The notes under the pieces were generated by a model. The model did not search any database, had not been told where the DNA came from, and was given only the letters and a program-made list of their open reading frames with translations. Shown in pieces: positions 43,484-53,319 of a stretch of 64,000 bases of DNA (position 1 is its first letter; each line of letters begins with the position of its first letter). The stretch lies in the NCBI RefSeq assembly GCF_042429435.1, contig NZ_JBHMAF010000108.1. One strand, given 5' to 3'. Source of the stretch: Ectobacillus funiculus (GTDB lineage Bacteria > Bacillota > Bacilli > Bacillales > Bacillaceae_G). A program made the translations under genes and the position numbers.

Positions 43484-44221
43484 ATGAGAGTGGATGGACG
43501 CCAAAAGGATGAATTGCGCCCTATACATATGCAAACGCATTACATAAAGCATGCTGAGGGCTCTGTCCTCATTGAAGTTGGGGATACAAAGGTAATTTGT
43601 ACAGCAAGTATTGATGATCGTGTTCCGCCTTTTATGAGGGGAAAAGGGAAGGGTTGGATTACGGCAGAATATGCGATGCTGCCTCGCGCGACAGAACAGC
43701 GCACGATTCGCGAATCCAGTAAAGGCAAGGTATCAGGACGCACAATGGAAATTCAGCGTTTGATCGGCCGCGCACTTCGAGCAGTTGTGGACTTGGATAC
43801 GCTTGGGGAGAAGACGGTATGGATTGATTGTGATGTCATTCAAGCGGACGGCGGCACAAGAACCGCTTCTATTACAGGAGCATTTGTCGCGATGGTGCTT
43901 GCATTTCAAAAGCTTGTTGAAATAGGAAAGCTTCCAGATGTTCCTGTTAAGGATTACCTAGCCGCAACATCTGTAGGAATGATAGAGGATGCGGGGGTTG
44001 TGCTTGATTTAAATTATGCCGAGGATTCCAAGGCACAGGTTGATATGAACATTGTAATGACAGGGAAAGGACAGTTCGTGGAATTGCAAGGAACAGGTGA
44101 GGAAGCGACATTCAGCAAAGAAGAGTTGCATCAGCTTTTAGAAACGGCAGAATTCGGCATTCAACAGCTAATTGAGCTGCAAAAAGAAGCGTTAGGTGAA
44201 ATTGCACAAAAAATTGGATAA
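43484..44221 (+). CDS. rph: Ribonuclease PH
   Basis: A 245-residue phosphorolytic 3'-5' exoribonuclease that trims tRNA 3' ends. Signatures: MRVDGRQKDELRP at the N-terminus, GKGWITAEYAMLPRAT, SGRTMEIQRLIGRALR and DCDVIQADGGTRTAS. AAGGAGG ribosome site. First of rph-ysnA-ysnB. Confidence 0.96.
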   Translation: MRVDGRQKDELRPIHMQTHYIKHAEGSVLIEVGDTKVICTASIDDRVPPFMRGKGKGWITAEYAMLPRATEQRTIRESSKGKVSGRTMEIQRLIGRALRAVVDLDTLGEKTVWIDCDVIQADGGTRTASITGAFVAMVLAFQKLVEIGKLPDVPVKDYLAATSVGMIEDAGVVLDLNYAEDSKAQVDMNIVMTGKGQFVELQGTGEEATFSKEELHQLLETAEFGIQQLIELQKEALGEIAQKIG

Positions 44222-44235
44222 AGGTTGGGGCGAAT

Positions 44236-44868
44236 ATGAAGCAAGTGGTCATAGCAACAAAAAATGCAGGTAAGGTTCGTGAATTCGAACGATTATTTGA
44301 GAAATTTGATCTAGAGGTGAAATCTCTCTATGATTACGCGGATGTTGAAGAGGTAGAGGAGACAGGCGATACATTTGAAGAGAATGCTATTATTAAAGCA
44401 GAGGCCTTAAGCAAGCAAATCCAACAAATTGTAATTGCCGACGACTCTGGTCTCATCGTGGACGCCTTAAATGGTAAGCCGGGTGTTCGCTCTTCGCGTT
44501 ATGCGGGTGAAGATAAGAATGATGAAGCAAACATACAGAAGGTGCTGCAAGGATTGAAGAATGTCCAGGAAGAAAAGCGGACAGCCCGTTTTTACTGTGC
44601 CCTTGCCGTTGCGTTTCCAGAAGAAGACAAAAAAACAGTGATTGTAAATGGGACATGCGAAGGGAAAATCCTAGAGCAAAAGCGCGGTGACAAAGGATTC
44701 GGCTACGATCCTATTTTTTACGTAGAAGAATTTAAACGATCGATGGCAGAATTATCTCCCGAAGAAAAAAATAAAGTAAGCCACCGTGGTCGTGCGCTTC
44801 GTAAACTTGAGCAAAAAATTCCGGTGTGGTTTTTAGGAGAGAAGTCCGACGATTTTGATGATTTGTAA
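44236..44868 (+). CDS. ysnA: XTP/dITP (non-canonical purine NTP) pyrophosphatase
   Basis: A 210-residue RdgB/HAM1-family enzyme that removes ITP and XTP from the nucleotide pool. IATKNAGKVREFERLF binds the nucleotide; ADDSGLIVDALNGKPGVRSS and GFGYDPIFY are family motifs. It follows rph by 14 bases. Confidence 0.94.
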   Translation: MKQVVIATKNAGKVREFERLFEKFDLEVKSLYDYADVEEVEETGDTFEENAIIKAEALSKQIQQIVIADDSGLIVDALNGKPGVRSSRYAGEDKNDEANIQKVLQGLKNVQEEKRTARFYCALAVAFPEEDKKTVIVNGTCEGKILEQKRGDKGFGYDPIFYVEEFKRSMAELSPEEKNKVSHRGRALRKLEQKIPVWFLGEKSDDFDDL

Positions 44869-44880
44869 TGGGGGAGAAGA

Positions 44881-45387
44881 ATGAAGGCTTTAATTGTAAG
44901 TGATAGTCATGGTTTAACTGGGGAATTGCAAGAATTGAAGCAAAAGTACGAGAATACGGTAGATATCATGATTCATTGCGGTGATTCTGAGCTTTCACCG
45001 CAGCAGACAGAACTGCACGGTTATCAGGTCGTAAATGGAAATTGTGATTTCGGCAGTTCGTATCCGAATGAAATCATACAGGATGTACAAGATATTCGCT
45101 TCTTTGTCACACACGGTCATTTGTACAATGTAAAGGCTACAATGCAAAATCTGCTGTACCGGGCAAAAGAAGCTGGAGCGCATATCGCGTGCTTCGGACA
45201 CTCACATATTATGGGTGCAGAAGTTGTAGACGGCGTTCTTCTCATCAATCCGGGAAGCATATTACTGCCGCGCTTGCGCAGAGAAAAAACATATGCAATT
45301 GTAGAAGTGGAAGGTCATGATGCTTCTGTTACTTTTTATGATTTGAGTGGAAGACTTGCTGTGCAGCAAACTTTTCAGCTTGGTTAG
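44881..45387 (+). CDS. ysnB: YfcE/MJ0936-type metallophosphoesterase
   Basis: A 168-residue calcineurin-like phosphodiesterase with VSDSHG, HCGDSE, NGNCD, THGH and FGHSHI supplying the two-metal site. Physiological substrate unknown. Last gene of the rph operon and of the conserved core before the tRNA genes. Confidence 0.92.
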   Translation: MKALIVSDSHGLTGELQELKQKYENTVDIMIHCGDSELSPQQTELHGYQVVNGNCDFGSSYPNEIIQDVQDIRFFVTHGHLYNVKATMQNLLYRAKEAGAHIACFGHSHIMGAEVVDGVLLINPGSILLPRLRREKTYAIVEVEGHDASVTFYDLSGRLAVQQTFQLG

Positions 45388-45419
45388 AGAAAAAAATTCT
45401 CTAACCACCTGAAAAGGTG

Positions 45420-45448
45420 TTGACTTTCACTTTGAATGTGAATATAAT
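45420..45448 (+). promoter_or_regulatory. tRNA promoter
   Basis: TTGACT, 17-base spacer, TATAAT, 38 bases before tRNA-Gly. A strong sigma-A promoter of the stable-RNA type. Confidence 0.88.
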
Positions 45449-45486
45449 AAGAATTGTCGATAGGACGACAGCACTTAATACTAAGT

Positions 45487-45560
45487 GCGGGTGTAGTTTA
45501 ATGGTAGAACTTCAGCCTTCCAAGCTGATAGCGTGGGTTCGATTCCCATCACCCGCTCCA
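45487..45560 (+). tRNA. tRNA-Gly (anticodon TCC)
   Basis: 74 bases, acceptor arms GCGGGTG / CACCCGC, anticodon loop CTTCCAA, T-arm GGTTCGATTCC, and an encoded 3' CCA. Confidence 0.97.
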
Positions 45561-45572
45561 ATAATTTTATAT

Positions 45573-45639
<67 letters not shown>

Positions 45640-45646
<7 letters not shown>

Positions 45647-45720
45647 CTTCATAAGATGCGTGTAAGTCGCATCACATTAACCTCTTATATCGTTTAGTGA
45701 AACGGTCAGTATAACGGTCA
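45640..45720. other. Left attachment region of the island (attL)
   Basis: Junction at the tRNA-Arg 3' end. Downstream, AACGGTCA is repeated at 45701 and 45713, and CGTTTAGT / ACTAAACG lie at 45690 and about 45753; these could be arm-type binding sites for the integrase. The matching attR was not found in the window. Confidence 0.5.
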
Positions 45721-45779
45721 TGTAAGAAATTACACCTGTTATTGGCTTTCATACTAAACGGTGTAGGAGGTTTTTTACG

Positions 45780-46787
45780 TTGACTAAAAAGAAGGGTTTG
45801 CTTGAGGTTAAAGTGGATGTAAAGGATTTATTAGGTGGAACTCAGAACAGTAGTTTAAACACTCCAAAAGGGAAGGAGAAACTAATTACTGTACCATCTA
45901 ACTCCATACTGATTACAGATGCCTTAGATGTCATTACACGACAAATGAGGGTCAGTGGCTGCAGGAGTCGTACTATTAGCGATTATGTCCTTCACGTAGA
46001 GCATTTTCAGAGTGTTACAAAAGTGCGTTATGTTGCTGAGATTTCAGCCAATACAATTTATCATTGGTTAGACAGTATGGACGTAAGTAATCAAACAAAA
46101 TTAACACGTTTAAAATGCTTGAAGGCATTTCTCTCACGTTGCTTTGACAATCGTTGGATTGAAATGAAGTTTTGGAAGACCATCAATATTAAGGTTGACC
46201 AAAAGGTAAAAGAAGGTGCTACAGAGCATGAGGTGAATGTCCTGCTCTCCTTGTTAGACTTAGGTAACTTCATACAGCTAAGAGACGCTGTAGCTGTCCT
46301 AGTGATGTTTAAAACAGGTATTCGTATTAATACATTGGTACAGCTTGAAGAACGACATATAGATTTTAGAAACAATGTACTAAATCTAGAAGGTAGCATA
46401 ATGAAAAACCATCAGCAGATTAAGCTGCCTTTTGATGATATGTTGAAAAGGTTGTTAGAAGTGCTGATACAGCATAATGCGGTTATTAGGAGAGAATATG
46501 GTAAGAGCAATAGCTTATTGTTTATCACGAAGTACGGGGATGTTATCTCCAACTCACCAAATCATAACAATATTCAAAAACGCTTAAACAAGTATGCTAA
46601 AATGTATGGTTTGAAAAATCTTAATCCCCATGCATTACGAAGGGGCTTTGCTAAGTCTTTGTTAGATAAAGGAGCAAATGTTGCTGTAATTTCTAAAGCG
46701 TTGGGGCATAGTGATATATCCGTAACAACTAAATACCTACATTTAGATGTTGATGAAGTAGTAAGTAACTTGCGTTCCTATTTATAG
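45780..46787 (+). CDS. Tyrosine recombinase / integrase
   Basis: A 335-residue site-specific recombinase. An N-terminal SAM-like core-binding domain (about 55-125) is followed by the catalytic domain with R in FKTGIRINTL, HALRRGFAK (H-x-x-R), LGHSD and the nucleophile in TTKYLHLD. TTG start behind AGGAGG. Position next to a tRNA 3' end shows it is the integrase of the island. All catalytic residues are present. Confidence 0.93.
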   Translation: MTKKKGLLEVKVDVKDLLGGTQNSSLNTPKGKEKLITVPSNSILITDALDVITRQMRVSGCRSRTISDYVLHVEHFQSVTKVRYVAEISANTIYHWLDSMDVSNQTKLTRLKCLKAFLSRCFDNRWIEMKFWKTINIKVDQKVKEGATEHEVNVLLSLLDLGNFIQLRDAVAVLVMFKTGIRINTLVQLEERHIDFRNNVLNLEGSIMKNHQQIKLPFDDMLKRLLEVLIQHNAVIRREYGKSNSLLFITKYGDVISNSPNHNNIQKRLNKYAKMYGLKNLNPHALRRGFAKSLLDKGANVAVISKALGHSDISVTTKYLHLDVDEVVSNLRSYL

Positions 46788-46852
46788 AACGTATGAAGCT
46801 AAACCTTTTGTGTCTAATCAACCTAGTTTAACTATAAATATCGGAGTATAGG

Positions 46853-46878
46853 GAGCAGTCTTATGACTGTTCTTTTTT
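46853..46878 (+). terminator. Terminator after the integrase
   Basis: Stem AGCAGTC / GACTGTT and T6. Confidence 0.8.
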
Positions 46879-46909
46879 GCTTTGGAAGGGGGCTATATTA
46901 TCACGTTTT

Positions 46910-47010
46910 TAAGCCCTTCTACCATGGGAACAGGACATGGCTGCCTGACCTCCACGTCCTGAATGTGGTTTTGATACCGAGACGAGGGGGTGTTTCCAAT
47001 TGCTGAGCCA
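46910..47010 (+). ncRNA. Possible structured RNA upstream of hsdM (copy 1)
   Basis: An intergenic segment running from CCATGGGAACAGGACATGG to GACGAGGGGGTGTTTCC with hairpin CCAC-GTCCTGAAT-GTGG. A second segment at about 54175-54260 shares the order of short blocks (CATGG..AAGGA, GGCTG, ACCTC, GGTT, GACGGGGGT). No coding frame. Presence as an RNA is inferred from the shared pattern; the 300-base interval otherwise holds only a terminator and hsdM signals. Confidence 0.3.
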
Positions 47011-47213
47011 TCTGTCACATATAGAGTTGTTAACAGTAGTTAATAATATTCTGCTTTTATTAGTTTACGATTACCCCAAATTCCCCTTTTTATAGGTAAT
47101 TCGTATTTGGGAAAAACATGGTTATAAAAACAGCATTTTGTTATAGTAAAAGGGAGAAAATCGCATTTATCAACATACATGGATGTAGATACAATTCAAA
47201 TGGAGGAAAAAAC

Positions 47214-48695
47214 ATGGAGAAATTGACGCTACAACAACTGGAATCTCACTTGTGGGAATCTGCGAACATACTACGAGGGAGTATTGACTCTTCCGATTAC
47301 AAAAATTACATATTTGGCTTGCTGTTCCTGAAACGCCTAAATGACGTGTTCGTAGAAACGGCAAAACGCATAGAGGAGGAAGAGGGAGATGATTACGGCT
47401 GGACTGACCGTGATGAGCATCAGTTTTTTGTTCCCGAAGGTGCAAGATGGGAAGATATCCGTTCTAAAACACAAGATATTGGAAATGCCATTAATACGGC
47501 ATTTGAAAAGCTAGAAGATGAAAATGTATCGTTAAAAGGTGTATTAGTAACAATCGACTTTAATGATAAAGAGAAGTTGCCTGACAGACTTTTATTGCAA
47601 TTGATACAACACTTCTCTGCAATCTCATTAAGTAATGCAAGTCTGTCAGAGCCAGACATGCTTGGACGTGCATATGAGTACCTTATTAAGCAATTTGCCG
47701 ACGATGCGGGGAAAAAGGGTGGAGAGTTCTATACACCAAGTAAAGTAGTAGAACTTATTGTGAAGCTTATAAAACCACAAGAAGGTATGCGTGTATGTGA
47801 CCCGACTGTTGGTTCTGGTGGGATGCTTATCCAATCTGTTGATTACATTAAGGAAACAGGCGGAAACCCTCGTAACCTCGTCTTACATGGGCAAGAAAGA
47901 AACCTTAATACATGGGCAATTTGTAAGATGAATTTGTTACTTCATGGATTAAGCGACCATCGTATTGAGAAAGGTGACACGATTCGTGAACCTAAGCTAC
48001 TAGAAGAAGGCGAACTTATCCTATATGACCGTGTTATCGCCAACCCACCATTCAGTTTAAAGAACTGGGGGCGTGAAGAAGCAGAGAGCGATGAATATGG
48101 ACGTTTTCGCTTTGGATTACCATCAAAGAACGCAGGAGATTATGCTTTCATCCAGCACATGATTGCTACATTAAATCATGAAGGAAAAGCGGGAGTTGTT
48201 ATGCCGCATGGTGTTTTATTCCGCGGAGGAGCAGAGGGAACCATTCGAAAGGGAATCATCGAAGAAGACTTATTAGAAGCAGTTATTGGTTTACCTTCAA
48301 ACTTGTTCTATGGCACAGGTATTCCGGCGTGTATCCTTATTTTGAACCGTAATAAGCCAGAAGAGCGTAAAAATAAAATCTTCTTCTTAGATGCTTCTCA
48401 GGACTATCAAGAAGGGAAGAATCAGAATACATTGCGTGACCAAGATATTGAAAAGATTGTAGCAGCGTATGATAAATATGAAGAAGTAGATAAATATTGT
48501 CGTTCAGTAGGTATAGAAGAAATCCGTGAAAATGACTATAACTTAAACATTGCTCGCTATATCGATACAACAGAGGAAGAAGAGCAAATTGATGTAGCTG
48601 TAGCAATAGCTGAACTTCGCAAGCTGGAGAAAGAGCGTGAGGAAGTTGAAATGGTTCTGTATGGGTATTTAAAGGAGTTGGGATACGGTGAGTGA
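47214..48695 (+). CDS. hsdM: Type I restriction-modification methyltransferase subunit
   Basis: A 493-residue N6-adenine methyltransferase. The start is ATG 47214 behind GGAGG; a longer frame from 47118 lacks a site. N-terminal HsdM_N domain (LTLQQLESHLWESANILRGS), SAM-binding DPTVGSGGM and catalytic NPPFSLKNWG. With HsdS it methylates the recognition site, and with HsdR it forms the restriction complex. It overlaps hsdS by 8 bases. Confidence 0.95.
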   Translation: MEKLTLQQLESHLWESANILRGSIDSSDYKNYIFGLLFLKRLNDVFVETAKRIEEEEGDDYGWTDRDEHQFFVPEGARWEDIRSKTQDIGNAINTAFEKLEDENVSLKGVLVTIDFNDKEKLPDRLLLQLIQHFSAISLSNASLSEPDMLGRAYEYLIKQFADDAGKKGGEFYTPSKVVELIVKLIKPQEGMRVCDPTVGSGGMLIQSVDYIKETGGNPRNLVLHGQERNLNTWAICKMNLLLHGLSDHRIEKGDTIREPKLLEEGELILYDRVIANPPFSLKNWGREEAESDEYGRFRFGLPSKNAGDYAFIQHMIATLNHEGKAGVVMPHGVLFRGGAEGTIRKGIIEEDLLEAVIGLPSNLFYGTGIPACILILNRNKPEERKNKIFFLDASQDYQEGKNQNTLRDQDIEKIVAAYDKYEEVDKYCRSVGIEEIRENDYNLNIARYIDTTEEEEQIDVAVAIAELRKLEKEREEVEMVLYGYLKELGYGE

Positions 48696-49932
48696 TTGGA
48701 GAAAGCTATCACTAAGCGACGTAATAGAGCGGTTCATTGATTATCGTGGGAAAACACCTCAAAAGATAGATTATGGAGTTCCATTAGTTACAGCGAAAAT
48801 TGTGAAAAACGGAAAAATAGAAGAACCTAAGGAATTTATTGCTGAAAGAGATTACGATACATGGATGACAAGGGGAATACCTGAGTACGGTGATGTTGTT
48901 ATTACTACTGAAGCACCGATGGGGAAAGTGGCCCAACTAAAATTTAAGGGGAAGGTAGCACTCGCACAGAGAATCATCACTTTGAGAGGGAAATCAGACA
49001 TTCTAGACAATACTTTCTTGCTGTATTCCCTACAATCAGAAGAAGTCCAAAATCAGTTATTTTTACAAACAACAGGAACAACTGTTCAAGGAATTAAAGC
49101 CTCGGAGTTAAAAAAGATAGAAATACTTTTGCCTCCGTTACAAGAACAACAAAAAATCGCAGACATACTTTGCTCTGTCGATGAAGCAATTGAAAAAACA
49201 GAAGCTATCATTGAGCAAACAAAAAAAGTAAAAAAAGGATTGATACAGCATCTTCTTACAAAGGGAATTGAACATAAGAAGTTTAAGAAAACAGAAATCG
49301 GAGAAATTCCTGCAGAATGGGAATTGGTAAGGGTTTCCGATTTAACTATAGAGCATAAACAGGGTTACTACACTAAGGATAATTACGTTGAAGATGGAGT
49401 TTATCTTATTCGTATTACAGATTTGAAAAATCCTAAAATTGATTTTTCTGTTATGCCTAAATTGGATATGGATGAGAACATATATGAACAATTTAGAGTT
49501 GATAAAGATGACTTTTTGTTTGCGAGAAGTGGTGCTAGTATTGGTAGGTATGGTATTGTGATGGAGGATGACCCAAAAGCGATTTTTGCTTCTTATCTTA
49601 TTAGATTTAAATTTAATAATCAACAGGTCAATAATAGATATTTTGGGTATTTTTACGAATCAGATGTATGTTGGAAACAACTAAAATCAATAATTCAGGG
49701 AAGTTCCAACCCTAACATAAATGCAAATAACATAAAAAATCTGAAAATTGCATTGCCATCGTTAGATGAACAAAAACACATAGTAGATATAATATTCTCA
49801 GTGGATGAAAAGATTCGTATAAACATGTTAATGTTACAAGAATTCCAAACGTTAAAAAGTGGTCTTATGCAATCCCTCCTCACAGGTGAAGTCCGTGTAA
49901 AAGTCGAGGGAAATGAGGTGACACAAGTATGA
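48688..49932 (+). CDS. hsdS: Type I restriction-modification specificity subunit
   Basis: A 414-residue subunit with two target-recognition domains (about 1-150 and 205-370), each followed by a conserved coiled coil starting LPPLQEQQKIADILCSVDEA and LPSLDEQKHIVDIIFSVDEK. It sets the DNA sequence read by the complex; the sequence cannot be predicted here. GTG start within hsdM; the end overlaps hsdR by 4 bases. Confidence 0.95.
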   Translation: MSDWRKLSLSDVIERFIDYRGKTPQKIDYGVPLVTAKIVKNGKIEEPKEFIAERDYDTWMTRGIPEYGDVVITTEAPMGKVAQLKFKGKVALAQRIITLRGKSDILDNTFLLYSLQSEEVQNQLFLQTTGTTVQGIKASELKKIEILLPPLQEQQKIADILCSVDEAIEKTEAIIEQTKKVKKGLIQHLLTKGIEHKKFKKTEIGEIPAEWELVRVSDLTIEHKQGYYTKDNYVEDGVYLIRITDLKNPKIDFSVMPKLDMDENIYEQFRVDKDDFLFARSGASIGRYGIVMEDDPKAIFASYLIRFKFNNQQVNNRYFGYFYESDVCWKQLKSIIQGSSNPNINANNIKNLKIALPSLDEQKHIVDIIFSVDEKIRINMLMLQEFQTLKSGLMQSLLTGEVRVKVEGNEVTQV

Positions 49933-52868
49933 ACTCTTCCGCAAATTGGAACGAGAAACAGCTTGTTGAGAACCGCATGATTGAACAATTAAAGGAATTG
50001 GACTATGAACATCTTCATGGTCCTTCCCTTGATTTAGAAAGAGAATCAAGAGGTGAATTTATATTAAAAGAGCGTTTAAGCAAAGCAATCCTGCACCTAA
50101 ATCCTTGGCTTTCCAACACAAACCTAGCAAAGGTCATACGCTCCATTACTCACATTGAATCGACCAGCTTAATGGAAGCGAATCAAAAGTTCCATGAAAT
50201 GATAGTCAACATGATTTCTGTTCAACAAGACCTTGGCAAAGGGAAAAAGAACCAAACAGTAAAACTCATTGATTTCGAAACACCCGAAAATAACGACCTC
50301 CTTGTGGTAGACCAATTTACCGTTAGCAACGCTCAAGGTAACATTCGCCCTGACCTTGTTATTTTCATAAATGGATTACCTCTTGTGATTGTTGAATGCA
50401 AAAGTCCTATGTTGCCGCCAGATGAACAAATTGGTGAAGGTGTACGTCAGTTACAGCGATATCAAAACACACATGAGCAGCTATTCCATTACAACCAGTT
50501 CATGATTGTTACAAGTAACGACCGTGCGAAAGCAGGAACGATTGGTGCAAAAGCACAGCATTATGGGGAATGGAAAGACCCGTATCCGAGGACAGTCGCA
50601 GAACTTGGAGTTTCTCCAACACCACAGGATATTTTAACAGCTGGTATGTTAACAAAAGAAAACCTGTTAGACTTAATTCGCAACTTCATCGTATATGAGC
50701 CAGTAGAAGGTCGTACTATTAAAAAGCTTGCTCGTTATCAGCAATTTCGTGCTGTGAATAAAGCAATTGACCGTATTCTCCGTGCAGAAGACAAAATACA
50801 GCGTGGTGGTGTTGTCTGGCATACACAAGGAAGTGGAAAGTCTCTAACAATGGTGTATCTTGCAGTAAAGTTGCGACGTATCCAAGAACTGCAAAATCCT
50901 ACTATCGTCGTTGTAACAGACCGTAAAGATTTGGACGACCAAATCACAAATACGTTTCGTCGCTGTGGTTTTCCAAATCCGCAACAGGCTGAATCAGTTG
51001 CCCAATTGAGACAGCTGCTCCAACAAGGTGCAGGTTCTACTATCATGACCTTGGTTCAGAAATTCCAAGAGGATGCAGAAGCCAAAGAGTTTAAAAACCT
51101 TTCTACTGCTGAGAATATCTTCGTCATGATTGATGAATCTCACCGTTCCCAGTATGGTGGACTAGCGACCACAATGAAAAGTGCGATGCCAAATGCTTGT
51201 TATTTAGCATTTACAGGTACGCCCATTGATAAAGAAGATAAGAGTACCAAGCGTACATTTGGACCATACATAGATAAATACACCATAGAACAAGCAGTAG
51301 AGGATGGAGCGACAGTACCTATTTTCTACGAAGCAAGGATGGTTGACCTTCATGTACAGGGAGATTCTTTAGACGAATTGTTTGAGCGACAGTTCCGAGA
51401 GTACAGTGAAGAAGACCGTGAACGAATTAAGAAGAAGTATGCTACAGAAGAAGCGATTATTTCTTCTTGCAAGCGGATTAAACGCATTGTTTTAGATATG
51501 ATTGAACATTACGAAACGCATATTCAACCAAACGGATTTAAAGCACAGGTTGTAGCGATTAGTCGTGAAGCAGCAGTCATTTATAAGGAGATGTTGGATG
51601 AACTAAGTAACTATGAGTCGAAGGTTGTTATGTCCGCAGGGCATAACGATAAGGAACATCTCCAAAAACATCATTTGTCAAAAGACGAAGAGAAAGAAGT
51701 CATTGCTCGTTTTAAGAAGCCAATGTCAGAGGATAAGTTATGCTTCATAATCGTGTGCGACAAGTTGCTGACAGGCTTTGATGCCCCAATTGAGCAGGTT
51801 ATGTATTTAGATAAGGCAATCAAGGAGCATAACCTTCTGCAAGCTATCGCTCGTACCAATCGTACATATGATAAAAAGACGTATGGTTTAATTGTTGATT
51901 ACTACGGTGTATCGAGGTTCTTAGAGCAAGCACTTCATATCTTCAATAAGGAAGATGTGCAGGGAGCGTTACAAAATATTGATACTGAAATACCAAGACT
52001 ACAATCTCGTCACCGTTCTGCGATGCGTTTCTTTGATTACATTCGGAAAGATGACCTAGAAGCATGCCTACAAGCACTAGAGCCAGAGGATGTACGGAAC
52101 GAGTTTGATACAGCGTTTAAACGGTTTTCACAAAGCATGGATATGGTCATGCCAAGTCCGAAGGCACACGATTACATAGCGGATTTAAAGTTTCTAGGAA
52201 AGGTACGGCAAGCTGCGAAGTCTCGTTATCGTATTGATGGCATGGATATCAGCGACTGCGGAGAAAAGGTAAAGCAGCTTATAGAAGAGCATCTTGCAGC
52301 AGTAGGCATTGATGTTGTTCACGAGCCAATCGATATTCTCTCGAATCGATTTGAGAAACAAATAGAGGAAACGAAGACTCCAGAAGGTAAAGCTGCTGAA
52401 ATGGAGCATGCTATCCGTCATGAAATTCGAGTCAAACTGGAAGAAAACCCAGTGTACTATACATCCTTAAAAGAACGGCTTGAGGAACTCCTTCAGCGAC
52501 GGAGAGACCGTCAAATGGATATCGATGAGTTGTTGGAAGAATATCGCAATATGGTGAATGATATGCGGAGTACAGCACAAAAGGGTGAAGAGCAAGGCTT
52601 TACTCGTGAGCAATATCCGTTTTATCAGATGCTGGAGAAAGAAATGCCTCTATACGACGATATAGAGGATTTAAAAGCACTGACGCATCTTGTTACGGAT
52701 ATTATTCAGCAAGAAGCAGTTGTGGAATGGACGAATAAAGAAGATGTAAAACGTGAAATGCGAAAGAAAATAAAAAAGCAACTGCGTGTAAGTCCTTGTC
52801 CAAAGGAAAAGTTGGAGAGCCTAACACAGCAATTGATTGACCTAGCAGCAGTCCATTACAGGAAATAA
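49929..52868 (+). CDS. hsdR: Type I restriction-modification nuclease/translocase subunit
   Basis: A 979-residue subunit. The N-terminal nuclease has RPDLVIF and VIVECKSP (PD-ExK). The motor has Walker A HTQGSGKSLTM (about residue 300), the DEAD-like MIDESHRSQYG and later helicase motifs LTGFDAP and QAIARTNRTY. It pulls DNA by ATP hydrolysis and cuts unmodified DNA. Intact and full length, so restriction is probably active. Confidence 0.96.
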   Translation: MNSSANWNEKQLVENRMIEQLKELDYEHLHGPSLDLERESRGEFILKERLSKAILHLNPWLSNTNLAKVIRSITHIESTSLMEANQKFHEMIVNMISVQQDLGKGKKNQTVKLIDFETPENNDLLVVDQFTVSNAQGNIRPDLVIFINGLPLVIVECKSPMLPPDEQIGEGVRQLQRYQNTHEQLFHYNQFMIVTSNDRAKAGTIGAKAQHYGEWKDPYPRTVAELGVSPTPQDILTAGMLTKENLLDLIRNFIVYEPVEGRTIKKLARYQQFRAVNKAIDRILRAEDKIQRGGVVWHTQGSGKSLTMVYLAVKLRRIQELQNPTIVVVTDRKDLDDQITNTFRRCGFPNPQQAESVAQLRQLLQQGAGSTIMTLVQKFQEDAEAKEFKNLSTAENIFVMIDESHRSQYGGLATTMKSAMPNACYLAFTGTPIDKEDKSTKRTFGPYIDKYTIEQAVEDGATVPIFYEARMVDLHVQGDSLDELFERQFREYSEEDRERIKKKYATEEAIISSCKRIKRIVLDMIEHYETHIQPNGFKAQVVAISREAAVIYKEMLDELSNYESKVVMSAGHNDKEHLQKHHLSKDEEKEVIARFKKPMSEDKLCFIIVCDKLLTGFDAPIEQVMYLDKAIKEHNLLQAIARTNRTYDKKTYGLIVDYYGVSRFLEQALHIFNKEDVQGALQNIDTEIPRLQSRHRSAMRFFDYIRKDDLEACLQALEPEDVRNEFDTAFKRFSQSMDMVMPSPKAHDYIADLKFLGKVRQAAKSRYRIDGMDISDCGEKVKQLIEEHLAAVGIDVVHEPIDILSNRFEKQIEETKTPEGKAAEMEHAIRHEIRVKLEENPVYYTSLKERLEELLQRRRDRQMDIDELLEEYRNMVNDMRSTAQKGEEQGFTREQYPFYQMLEKEMPLYDDIEDLKALTHLVTDIIQQEAVVEWTNKEDVKREMRKKIKKQLRVSPCPKEKLESLTQQLIDLAAVHYRK

Positions 52869-52906
52869 CTGGAGAAATGCAGAATATTATTATAGATAAG
52901 TACAGG

Positions 52907-52937
52907 GAGGTATCTAAAAGAACAGATGCCTCTTTTT
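52907..52937 (+). terminator. Terminator after hsdR
   Basis: Stem GAGGTATCT / AGATGCCTC (one mismatch), loop of eight, T5. Confidence 0.82.
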
Positions 52938-52962
52938 CTTTAGAATAAGGGGGGAGTTATCG

Positions 52963-53289
52963 ATGAGCGGTGAGTTTAGAGTACATACTATCAAGGAAGA
53001 AGTTGTTATTGAAGCAAATCACAACCCAAATGGTACAGTAAAGTATCATGTATGCTATGGAGATGTAGACTGGGAAAGGAATGGTAAAAGCTTACGAACA
53101 GCTGTCTTTATCTTAATGAGTTATAACGGTAAAAAGAACTATCAAACACCAGCACATCTAACTTTAGACTCGGAAGGAATTACAGATTTTGAGAAGGTGT
53201 ATGAAGCATTAACCTATCTGCGAATGAAGTATTTAGTAAGCAAGAATTATGAGATAGAAGTTCATCCTCCCGCAGTTACTGTGAAATAA
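52963..53289 (+). CDS. Unknown 108-residue protein next to the RM operon
   Basis: A soluble, mixed alpha/beta-looking protein (MSGEFRVHTIKEEVVIEANH at the start), with an AAGGGGGGAG ribosome site. Not recognised. It lies between hsdR and the zinc peptidase in the place where accessory genes of type I systems often occur. Confidence 0.75.
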   Translation: MSGEFRVHTIKEEVVIEANHNPNGTVKYHVCYGDVDWERNGKSLRTAVFILMSYNGKKNYQTPAHLTLDSEGITDFEKVYEALTYLRMKYLVSKNYEIEVHPPAVTVK

Positions 53290-53293
53290 GAAC

Positions 53294-53319
53294 AAGCCAT
53301 CCTATGCGGATGGCTTTTC
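53294..53319. terminator. Bidirectional terminator
   Basis: Stem AAGCCATCC / GGATGGCTT, loop TATGC, T on the + strand; between convergent genes. Confidence 0.82.
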